Positions 1-5,379 of a DNA stretch of 6,662 bases are shown piece after piece. Both the position numbers and the translations under genes were made by a program. The DNA comes from Oscillospiraceae bacterium. GTDB lineage: Bacteria; Bacillota; Clostridia; Oscillospirales; Ruminococcaceae. The notes under the pieces are model-generated. The model made no database searches, was not told the DNA's origin, and worked only from the letters and a program-made list of their open reading frames with translations. The DNA lies in assembly GCA_017394475.1 (NCBI GenBank), contig JAFPYQ010000220.1, forward strand, positions 1 to 6,662. Direction: 5' to 3'. How positions within the stretch are numbered: position 1 is the stretch's first letter; each line of letters begins with the position of its first letter.

Positions 1-1109
1 ATCTCAGCATCTACGGTCTTGACAAGCCCCGTGCCACAGCAGTGATAACCTTTTCCGACGGAAAGGCACGCACCATAACAGTGGGCAATGACACACCGCA
101 GTCCGGTCTCACCTATGCTCAGCTTGACGATGACGGCAAGGTATATGCCATAAAGACATCATCCCTCGCAGCATATATGAACAACAAGTTCGACCTTCTC
201 CGCAATAGGATATATCTTGTGCGGCAGGCTGCCGATGAGAATGACAAGACGGACTACACCAAGATAGACAGGATAACCATAGAACGCAAGGACCTTGATT
301 ATCCCATAGTCCTTGAATACGATGTCCGTCAGGATGATGACAATGTCATAAGCGGCAACTCATCCACCCATGTTATGACAGAGCCCGTAAGACTCGACCT
401 GAACCCCGACAAGGCCTATGATGTCATCAACAACATATTCGGCCTCACTGCATCCGAGATCGTTGTGGTGGCTCCTTCGGACGAAACAAAGGCCAAATAC
501 GGATTTGACGATCCCTACTGCACCGTAAAATGGGAGATCGCAGGAGAGCCCTTCACCGTATGCTTTGGCAATGAGTACAAGGATGCGGACGGCAAAAAAG
601 CCGGATACTACGGCATGGCAGACGGTCTTGACGAGATATTCATCTTTGATCTTGCGGATATCCCCTGGGTGAGCTGTGATGTCAAGAGCATGACTATGAC
701 CATGATCACCAGCAACTATGTCTACAACATGGACAGCTTTGAGATCACCACACCCGACAAGCACTATAGTTTCACCCTCAACAAGGATATGGCCAATTTC
801 GCCGCACACTGCGTGGAAACAGACCAGGATATGGATCCGGGTCTGTTCAAGAACTATTACCAGTATTTCCTGCGCACTCCTGCAGAGGAGCTGTATCTTG
901 AAGAAACAGATATTGCCCCCATGGTCACCGTAAAGATAAAGGCAGGCGATAAGACAGACCTTATCGAATACATAGATATCGGGGGAAGACAGTGCGCCAT
1001 CAGGCTCAACGGCAAGATGAGCTATCAGTACCGCATGACCTACACGAACAGACTGATCGAAAACCTTGACAGGCTTTTTAACGGGGAGGATATGATCACC
1101 ACCTGGTAA
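1..1109 (+). CDS. DUF4340 domain protein, C-terminal part (5' end outside window)
   Basis: The open frame enters from the left edge (first full codon at base 3) and ends at TAA 1107-1109, giving 368 visible residues with no start needed inside the window. A GTG at base 42 is in frame, but coding similarity begins before it (YGLDKP just upstream), so it is not the start. Two related units are visible. The first begins YGLDKPRATAVITFSDG and continues to ITVGN. The second, around bases 510-780, begins YGFDDPYCTVKWEIAG and continues to VCFGN. Each is a YG(L/F)D-x-P turn followed by a beta-rich stretch, which matches the repeated DUF4340 fold. Proteins of this family usually have an N-terminal membrane anchor and are encoded beside a GldA-type ATPase and GldG-type permease of an ABC exporter. 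Those genes would lie to the left and are not seen. The family call is strong; the transporter role is inference from known family context. Confidence 0.82.
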   Translation, partial: LSIYGLDKPRATAVITFSDGKARTITVGNDTPQSGLTYAQLDDDGKVYAIKTSSLAAYMNNKFDLLRNRIYLVRQAADENDKTDYTKIDRITIERKDLDYPIVLEYDVRQDDDNVISGNSSTHVMTEPVRLDLNPDKAYDVINNIFGLTASEIVVVAPSDETKAKYGFDDPYCTVKWEIAGEPFTVCFGNEYKDADGKKAGYYGMADGLDEIFIFDLADIPWVSCDVKSMTMTMITSNYVYNMDSFEITTPDKHYSFTLNKDMANFAAHCVETDQDMDPGLFKNYYQYFLRTPAEELYLEETDIAPMVTVKIKAGDKTDLIEYIDIGGRQCAIRLNGKMSYQYRMTYTNRLIENLDRLFNGEDMITTW

Positions 1110-1135
1110 AAGCTGTACGAATAAAGGAGGTTACT

Positions 1136-1420
1136 ATGACCGAGAACGAACAGAAATTCTATTCATACAAAGGCTATCCGCTCGTAAGAGTAGGCAATCA
1201 GATCTACTACGGCAGCATGAACGACAAATATGTCGTTATGCTGCAGATACTCGAAAGCAAGAAGATAAACGACACCCCCATCGCCACAAAGATCCGTCTT
1301 TACAAAATGGCGACCGATGAGAAGCTCTCTCCCATGGAGGCAATAGTCAAGCAGAGCGAGAAACCCAATCTCTACTCTGCCCTGGATATCGCCTATGCAT
1401 GGCTGGGCATACAGAACTGA
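1136..1420 (+). CDS. Small conserved-looking protein of unknown function (94 aa)
   Basis: The ATG at 1136 follows a strong ribosome binding site, AAAGGAGG at 1123-1130, with a 5-nt spacer, and the frame ends in TGA just before an intrinsic terminator, so it is very likely a real gene. It starts 26 nt after the DUF4340 stop with no promoter or terminator between, which makes it the last gene of the same transcript. The product has no signal peptide, no membrane segment and no cysteine pair, so it should be cytoplasmic. Visible features are an aromatic N-terminal part (FYSYKGYPLVRVGNQIYYG, residues 8-26), a beta-like stretch (KYVVMLQILESKK), a lysine-rich middle and a C-terminal helix ending in ALDIAYAWLGIQN. 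I recall similar short proteins in Oscillospirales but cannot name a function. No catalytic motif is evident. Confidence 0.82.
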   Translation: MTENEQKFYSYKGYPLVRVGNQIYYGSMNDKYVVMLQILESKKINDTPIATKIRLYKMATDEKLSPMEAIVKQSEKPNLYSALDIAYAWLGIQN

Positions 1421-1427
1421 CCGATAC

Positions 1428-1467
1428 GCTGCCGCAGATGCAAAGTTCATCTGCGGCGGCTTTTTTT
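1428..1467 (+). terminator. Rho-independent terminator of the DUF4340 / 94-aa unit
   Basis: A 10-bp perfect GC-rich stem, GCCGCAGATG (1431-1440) with CATCTGCGGC (1448-1457), carries a 7-nt loop. It extends by three outer pairs, one of them G-U, to 1428 and 1460, and is followed directly by seven T residues (1461-1467). It lies 7 nt after the stop codon of the 94-aa gene. This is a textbook intrinsic terminator and separates the left unit from cobT. Confidence 0.93.
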
Positions 1468-1517
1468 CATATTAAGTTGTCTGCTACAATTCTGCCAAAA
1501 AATGCACAACTTTACTA

Positions 1518-1546
1518 TTGACTTTTATACCTATTTGATATATAAT
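1518..1546 (+). promoter_or_regulatory. Sigma-A-type promoter for cobT
   Basis: TTGACT at 1518-1523 and TATAAT at 1541-1546 are separated by exactly 17 nt, in an AT-rich stretch right after the upstream terminator. Transcription should start near 1553, giving a leader of about 115 nt before the cobT start. Upstream, AAGTTGT (1474-1480) and ACAACTT (1506-1512) form a 7-bp inverted repeat that could be an operator, but this is only a possibility. Confidence 0.85.
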
Positions 1547-1552
1547 TATATT

Positions 1553-1668
1553 AACTGCTGACTTTTTGATGCTTCATTTTCAGGCATAGTACAGACGAGC
1601 CAAAACGTGCATGAAGTGAAGAATGTATAACAGCAGGATCATCTGTACAGTTTCAAAGGTGGAGAACG
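1553..1668 (+). other. cobT 5' leader, weakly structured, no recognised riboswitch
   Basis: The stretch between the predicted transcription start and the cobT ATG is longer than a minimal leader. Complementary pieces are visible: CTGCTG (1555-1560) with CAGCAG (1631-1636), CTTCAT (1572-1577) with ATGAAG (1611-1616), and GTACAG (1589-1594) with CTGTAC (1643-1648). The first two pairs nest, whereas the third would cross them. I see no cobalamin riboswitch B12-box sequence and the leader is shorter than the usual B12 aptamer. The ribosome binding site is the AAAGGTGGAG stretch at 1656-1664. Confidence 0.35.
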
Positions 1669-2700
1669 ATGGACGACGAGAGGATATATGCCCGCAAAGC
1701 TCAGGAAAGGCTGAACTCGGTAGCCATGCCCATAGGAGGTCTGGGGCTGCTGGGTGAATCCATAATGAAGATAGCTGAGATACAGCAGACAGAGAATATA
1801 GATATTTCAAGACGTGCAGCCGTTATCTTCTGTGCAGACAACGGTGTGGTAAGAAGGCGCGTCTCCCAGAGCGACCACCTTATCACATCCAAGGTGGCTC
1901 AGAGCATAGCCGCAGGCCAGTCAAACGTCAATATACTGGCAGCCTATGCCAATACGGAGATATTCGTTGCCGATGTAGGCATAGCAGGCGATACCCCTCC
2001 GGGATGCCTCAACTTCAAGCTGCTGCGCGGCACCGATGATATCGCGGACGGACCTGCTATGGAAAGGCAGGCTGCAATGGGCTCCGCAGAAATAGGCGTG
2101 GGCATGGTAAAGACCCTTTCATCCGCAGGCTATAAGCTGCTTATATGCGGTGAGATGGGCATAGGCAACACCACCATAGCCACTGCGGTCACCTGCGCCC
2201 TTACAGGGGCTAAGCCCTCTGATATAACAGGACTCGGAGCAGGCGGAGATATGGATATGCTGCGCCGCAAGATAAAGACCATCGAAGAAGCACTTGCGGT
2301 AAACACCCCCTCCAAGGAGGATGAGTTCGATATCCTCTCAAAGGTGGGCGGCATTGACCTGGGCGCTATGATGGGAATGTACCTGGGCGGTATGAAATAC
2401 AATATCCCCATAGTCATAGACGGTGCGGTGTCACTTACCGCAGCAGCCCTGGCTTATCTCTATAATCCGGAAGTAAAGAACTTCATGATCCCGTCCCACG
2501 CATCCAGTGAAAAGCTGGCTAAGGTGCTGTTTGAATATATGGATCTCAAAGCACCCATAGATGCGGGACTGCATATCGGTGAGGCAACAGGCGGCGTTAT
2601 GCTCATGCCCATGCTCGATATGGCGATAGGGCTCTATAACTCCAAACATACATTTGAAAGCCTTGATATGGAACAGTACAAGATATATGAGGATGCATGA
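1669..2700 (+). CDS. cobT: Nicotinate-nucleotide--dimethylbenzimidazole phosphoribosyltransferase
   Basis: CobT transfers phosphoribose from nicotinate mononucleotide to a lower-ligand base such as 5,6-dimethylbenzimidazole, giving the alpha-riboside used to finish cobalamin-type cofactors; it acts in the cytoplasm. The 343-residue product is close to the usual family length of about 350 and is complete. Family landmarks occur in order: MPIGGLGLL (20-28, the P-x-G-x-LG substrate loop), FCADNGVV (54-61, equivalent to the AGDHGV motif), GEMGIGNTT (161-169), GLGAGGD (188-194), GIDLGAMMGMYLGG (228-241), SHASSE (276-281) and GEATGG (304-309). E305 aligns with the catalytic glutamate of Salmonella CobT. 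The ATG at 1669 follows AAAGGTGGAG with good spacing. It has its own promoter and a terminator behind it, so it is transcribed alone, with no cobU, cobS or cobC neighbour in the window. This suggests finishing or remodelling of salvaged corrinoids, but pathway genes elsewhere cannot be excluded. Confidence 0.95.
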   Translation: MDDERIYARKAQERLNSVAMPIGGLGLLGESIMKIAEIQQTENIDISRRAAVIFCADNGVVRRRVSQSDHLITSKVAQSIAAGQSNVNILAAYANTEIFVADVGIAGDTPPGCLNFKLLRGTDDIADGPAMERQAAMGSAEIGVGMVKTLSSAGYKLLICGEMGIGNTTIATAVTCALTGAKPSDITGLGAGGDMDMLRRKIKTIEEALAVNTPSKEDEFDILSKVGGIDLGAMMGMYLGGMKYNIPIVIDGAVSLTAAALAYLYNPEVKNFMIPSHASSEKLAKVLFEYMDLKAPIDAGLHIGEATGGVMLMPMLDMAIGLYNSKHTFESLDMEQYKIYEDA

Positions 2701-2708
2701 CAGGCTAA

Positions 2709-2744
2709 GAGCGGATACCGGCTGACGGTATCCGCTCATTTGTT
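2709..2744 (+). terminator. Hairpin terminator between convergent cobT and the minus-strand operon
   Basis: GAGCGGATACC (2709-2719) pairs perfectly with GGTATCCGCTC (2727-2737) around a 7-nt loop, 8 nt after the cobT stop. The plus-strand tail is ATTTGTTT, so it should terminate cobT moderately well. It also lies 7 nt beyond the stop of the convergent minus-strand gene. In that direction the tail (TTAGCCTG) is poor in U, so bidirectional use is possible but weaker. Confidence 0.78.
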
Positions 2745-3872
2745 TCACGATCTTATCTTTACACCCTCCATGAATGTGGAAACATTGTACACGAAGAGTA
2801 TCACATCATATTCGGCAGGATCGACTATTTCCGTATAGGGTATCTGGATATATCTCGTATCAAGCATGGTTATCTCACTGTAATGCTCGGCAAGAAAGGG
2901 CACAAAGCAGTGTGCATAGCTGTCCTTGAAGATAAGGAGCCTGCCGCCTTCATTGCCCGTGCGTATGGTTATCATGGGCTGATTCGTGCCGAAAAAGACG
3001 GAATATTTGTCCTTCTTTTCAAGATATTCCATGAAATACATCCCGCTGTGCTTTTCGGGGTCTGCCCCCGCCTCGCTGTAGATGTACACATCGGGCTCAC
3101 GCCTGCGCCCCGAAGAATCTATGTAAAGATCAATGGAATCGGGCTTTATTTTGTCATAGAGCACCCTGGAATAGAAAGTCCCGCGGAAGTCATTGGAAGC
3201 ATGCCTGAAATCGAACGAATTTTCGGGCAGAGCCTCATAGCCCAGCCTCTTTGCCGCGCACTGATAGGCGATGTAGGCGCCCTTTGTGGTCCAGTGATGG
3301 TCTGTGCGGTAATAGATATAGTCCTTCTTTGCCGCCTGCAGGCTGCTGTATACATCTATAACGCTGATGTCCTCCAGCTTTTCCGACACCTTTTCTATAT
3401 ATTCCCGCTGGTCGGGATTAGGTGCATTCTTCGGCAGCTCATCACGATATATCTCCGCCTGAGTGGGTACGAGCATCAGAAAACAGGGAGTGTCTGTCCC
3501 CGCAGCCACTGCATTGAGGCTGTCTGTCCCTGTTTCTATCCCGCTTTCGGCGGGCAGGTCTATCTTCTGCACAAGACGGTCTTTTAGTATGTAGATGCCG
3601 TTTACAGCCTTGTGTCCCATACACAGATCCATATCCGTAGCGGCGGAGATAGCCGTTTCCGAGCCTATGAAATGGTCGGAAAGATATTCCTCTGCATTCT
3701 CGGAAAAGTCACCGCTCAGGTACTTGGTCAATGAGAATACAGGCGGCTTTTTGAGGTACCTGTTCTGGTTCTCCGAAAAATCCTTCTTGGGAGCAGCCAG
3801 CGTTATAACTCCGCCTAACAGGAATATCCCCATCAGTATACAGATACTTATCTTTTTAGGATCAGTTTTCAT
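2745..3872 (-). CDS. DHHW-family protein, AlgJ/AlgX-like SGNH-type, membrane-anchored
   Basis: The 375-residue product has a short basic N-terminus (KTDPKK) and one hydrophobic segment at about 8-27 (ISICILMGIFLLGG...) without a clear cleavage site, so it is probably an extracytoplasmic domain on a signal anchor. The next part (SENQNR, residues 33-38, then FSLTKYLSGDF and YLSDHFIG) is the usual entry of the DHHW / AlgJ-like group. The signature TDHHWT is at 190-195 and the serine block FKDSYAH at 315-321. By analogy with AlgJ and AlgX, D191, H193 and S318 would be the catalytic triad. Relatives O-acetylate or de-esterify exopolysaccharide or wall polymers, often beside an MBOAT acyltransferase, which is absent here. 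The ATG at 3872 lies 3 nt after the hisF stop. Its only Shine-Dalgarno-like sequence, GAGG, is about 15 nt upstream inside hisF, so translation is probably coupled. Family call firm; substrate unknown. Confidence 0.85.
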   Translation of the reverse strand: MKTDPKKISICILMGIFLLGGVITLAAPKKDFSENQNRYLKKPPVFSLTKYLSGDFSENAEEYLSDHFIGSETAISAATDMDLCMGHKAVNGIYILKDRLVQKIDLPAESGIETGTDSLNAVAAGTDTPCFLMLVPTQAEIYRDELPKNAPNPDQREYIEKVSEKLEDISVIDVYSSLQAAKKDYIYYRTDHHWTTKGAYIAYQCAAKRLGYEALPENSFDFRHASNDFRGTFYSRVLYDKIKPDSIDLYIDSSGRRREPDVYIYSEAGADPEKHSGMYFMEYLEKKDKYSVFFGTNQPMITIRTGNEGGRLLIFKDSYAHCFVPFLAEHYSEITMLDTRYIQIPYTEIVDPAEYDVILFVYNVSTFMEGVKIRS

Positions 3873-3875
3873 AGA

Positions 3876-4640
3876 TCAGCCGACTATCCTCACGGGGAGA
3901 CCCTTGTTCCTCAGGTATTCCTTTACCTGCATGACGGTGAGCTCCTTGTAATGGAACAAGGATGCAGCCAGCGCCGCAGATGAACCTGTCTTTTCAAACA
4001 CCTCGCTGAAATGTTCGAGCCTGCCGCATCCGCCGCTGGCTATGACAGGGATATTGACAGCATTGCATACAGCACCCAGCATCTCAATGTCAAAGCCGCT
4101 CTTAGTGCCGTCGGTATCCATGGAATTGAGGCATATCTCCCCTGCTCCGAGACTTTCTGCCTTTTTTACCCATTCGATAAGGTCTATCCCCATGTCAACT
4201 CTGCCGCCGTTGATGAATACGGTCCATTTTTTATCGGCAACCTTTTTTGTATCCACTCCGAGGCATATACACTGGGAGCCGAAAATATCCGCCCCGTCCT
4301 TTATGAGCTGAGGGTTCTTTACCGCCTGGGAGTTTACCGATACCTTATCCGCTCCCGCACGCAGTATCTCGCGCATATCATCCACAGAGGATATGCCGCC
4401 GCCTACGCACAGAGGGACAAACACCTGCTTTGCGGTCTCCCTGACCACATCCAGGAATACTCCGCGCCCCTCATAGGATGCGGTTATATCATAGAATACT
4501 ATCTCATCGGCTCCCTGAGCATTGTATTCCTTTGCGCACTCCACAGGATCGCCGACTTCCTTTATGCCTTGAAAATTTATTCCCTTTACTACCTTTCCGT
4601 CACGGACATCAAGGCAGGGTATTATCCTTTTAGCAAGCAT
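3876..4640 (-). CDS. hisF: Imidazole glycerol phosphate synthase, cyclase subunit HisF
   Basis: HisF is the (beta/alpha)8-barrel half of IGP synthase. With ammonia from HisH it converts PRFAR to imidazole glycerol phosphate and AICAR, linking histidine and purine synthesis in the cytoplasm. The 254 residues match the family length. Key features are [17 protein letters not shown] at 4-20 with catalytic D11, the phosphate-binding loop VGGGISS (79-85), GVD with catalytic D130, the [13 protein letters not shown] block (about 172-184) and the second phosphate loop VIASGGCG. The ATG at 4640 follows AAAGGACGGAG at a suitable distance. The gene begins 35 nt after the GNAT stop and ends 3 nt before the DHHW gene, all on the same strand. 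hisH, hisA and hisI, its usual partners, are not adjacent. HisF-like proteins also serve in sugar amidotransferase systems (WbuZ type), but both catalytic aspartates and the canonical loops favour true HisF. Confidence 0.95.
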   Translation of the reverse strand: MLAKRIIPCLDVRDGKVVKGINFQGIKEVGDPVECAKEYNAQGADEIVFYDITASYEGRGVFLDVVRETAKQVFVPLCVGGGISSVDDMREILRAGADKVSVNSQAVKNPQLIKDGADIFGSQCICLGVDTKKVADKKWTVFINGGRVDMGIDLIEWVKKAESLGAGEICLNSMDTDGTKSGFDIEMLGAVCNAVNIPVIASGGCGRLEHFSEVFEKTGSSAALAASLFHYKELTVMQVKEYLRNKGLPVRIVG

Positions 4641-4675
4641 ATTTCTCCGTCCTTTTCAGTATATTCAGACAGCCT

Positions 4676-5122
4676 TCAAGCAGTTGCTTTCCCGGTATAC
4701 ACGAACCTCGGCCCTTCTGCCCCGTTCTCACCTGTGGGGATATATCCCGAATTGATGAGCACTTTCCGGGAAGGGATATTGTCGGGCGCAGTTTCTGCTT
4801 CTACTCTTGTGATGCCTTTCTGTGAAAGAGCCCACCCGGATATGGCTCTGACAGCCTCGGTCATATAACCATGGCCGCACCTGCCCTGTCTTAACCCATA
4901 CCCGACTTCGACGGTGCCATGATCGATGACCGTACCCCCGCTGCCCTTCAGCTCCATATACCATGCAGCATACCATACCCTGTTTTCGGGGTGATCCATG
5001 CAGCCCGCCAGCATCTCGGAATAAGCCTGTTTCAGTTCGGCATCCTGCGTATTTTCTATCAGGGCTTTCATTTCATCATCACCGACAGGATAAATGAAAA
5101 GCCTTTCGGTCTCTATTTTCAT
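4676..5122 (-). CDS. GNAT-family N-acetyltransferase, possibly missing an internal strand
   Basis: The 148-residue product has the GNAT layout: METERL-type start (KIETERLFIYPV, 2-13), a helical part (14-45), then VEVGYGLRQ (71-79) leading into the acetyl-CoA pyrophosphate loop with G83-x-G85 and TEAVRAISGWAL (88-99), and the TRVEAETAPDN...SRKVLINSGYIPTGE block (105-132) typical of RimJ-like members. The acceptor (protein N-terminus, antibiotic or small amine) cannot be told. Between WYMELKG and GTVEVGYG there are only about nine residues. In the relatives I remember, a longer stretch with a G-D-L-C-F-K-G-like strand lies there, so an in-frame loss is suspected and the enzyme may be impaired. 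The frame is intact otherwise. I chose ATG 5122; an in-frame TTG at 5137 would add five residues but lacks a better ribosome site. It is the first gene of the hisF unit. Confidence 0.8.
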   Translation of the reverse strand: MKIETERLFIYPVGDDEMKALIENTQDAELKQAYSEMLAGCMDHPENRVWYAAWYMELKGSGGTVIDHGTVEVGYGLRQGRCGHGYMTEAVRAISGWALSQKGITRVEAETAPDNIPSRKVLINSGYIPTGENGAEGPRFVYTGKATA

Positions 5123-5138
5123 ACCTACTATTCGCAAA

Positions 5139-5216
5139 ACACCGAATAAAACATAAAGTATATATGTCCTTCCTATGTCCTCCCTGCCGTATGTGGGGAA
5201 GACATACTTTCGGTGT
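5139..5216 (-). promoter_or_regulatory. Structured 5' leader of the GNAT-hisF-DHHW transcript
   Basis: The predicted minus-strand transcript has about 118 nt before the GNAT start. Its ends carry a perfect 8-bp inverted repeat, ACACCGAA / TTCGGTGT (plus-strand 5139-5146 and 5209-5216). Inside, plus-strand GACATACT (5201-5208) can extend this stem by pairing with AGTA...TGTC (5157-5168, with a 4-nt bulge). Alternatively ACATAC (5202-5207) can form a local hairpin with GTATGT (5189-5194). The two choices exclude each other, as in an attenuator or riboswitch. An imperfect tandem repeat (TATGTCCTTCC 5163-5173, TATGTCCTCC 5174-5183) sits in the middle. No known riboswitch class is recognised, and the closing stem is only about 15 nt from the start codon. 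Confidence 0.45.
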
Positions 5217-5246
5217 ATCTATGTATAACATCAAAGCTACTTGTTG

Positions 5247-5275
5247 ATTATACCATTTTTAAAGAGTTTTGTCAA
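5247..5275 (-). promoter_or_regulatory. Perfect-consensus sigma-A promoter for GNAT-hisF-DHHW
   Basis: On the minus strand TTGACA (5275-5270) and TATAAT (5252-5247) are separated by exactly 17 nt, a full match to the sigma-A consensus. Transcription should start near 5240. No further promoter is visible in the 35-nt and 3-nt gaps downstream, so the three minus-strand genes probably share it. Confidence 0.9.
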
Positions 5276-5286
5276 TATATACATTC

Positions 5287-5315
5287 TTGACTTATGATAT
5301 ATAATCTGCTATAAT
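5287..5315 (+). promoter_or_regulatory. Sigma-A-type promoter for the secreted lipase-like gene
   Basis: TTGACT (5287-5292), 17 nt, TATAAT (5310-5315). The expected start is near 5322, giving a leader of about 58 nt. A second TATAAT at 5300-5305 has no matching -35 hexamer. This promoter is back to back with the minus-strand promoter: only 11 nt separate the two -35 boxes, so polymerase binding may be mutually exclusive. A weak hairpin CCGTG (5325-5329) / CACGG (5346-5350) lies in the leader. Confidence 0.87.
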
Positions 5316-5379
5316 ATAGAAAAACCGTGTCCTGACAGCAGCGTGCACGGCGATGGATGAGCTATGCGGGGTGAGAGTT

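Noticed and set aside
1553..1668. Cobalamin riboswitch before cobT
   Set aside because: No B12-box-like sequence is visible and the leader is shorter than the usual aptamer.
2883..3587. Plus-strand open frame (234 codons) opposite the DHHW gene
   Set aside because: The minus strand carries clear family motifs (TDHHWT, FKDSYAH) in the same bases; the plus frame has no ribosome site or recognisable motif.
3873..3890. Similarity between the end of hisF (codons for RIVG, then ATGAAA) and the bases before the GNAT start (RIVG, ATGAAA)
   Set aside because: The match is only about a dozen bases with several differences, so chance is the simplest explanation; no longer duplication surrounds either copy.
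4011..4868. Long plus-strand open frame (285 codons) across hisF and the GNAT gene
   Set aside because: It lies opposite two well-recognised genes, crosses their boundary, has no ribosome binding site and a composition that resembles no real protein.
5123..5137. TTG start at 5137 for the GNAT gene
   Set aside because: It adds only five residues, lacks a better ribosome site, and family members begin right at the METERL-like sequence reached from ATG 5122.
5120..5235. Leader peptide frame starting at an ATG near 5223 on the minus strand
   Set aside because: It has no ribosome binding site, overlaps the GNAT gene out of frame, and shows no His-codon run that would suggest attenuation.
5353..5379. 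In-frame ATG at 5353 as start of the lipase-like gene
   Set aside because: No purine-rich site precedes it; ATG 5380 has GGGGTGAG at correct spacing and gives a typical MKK signal peptide start.
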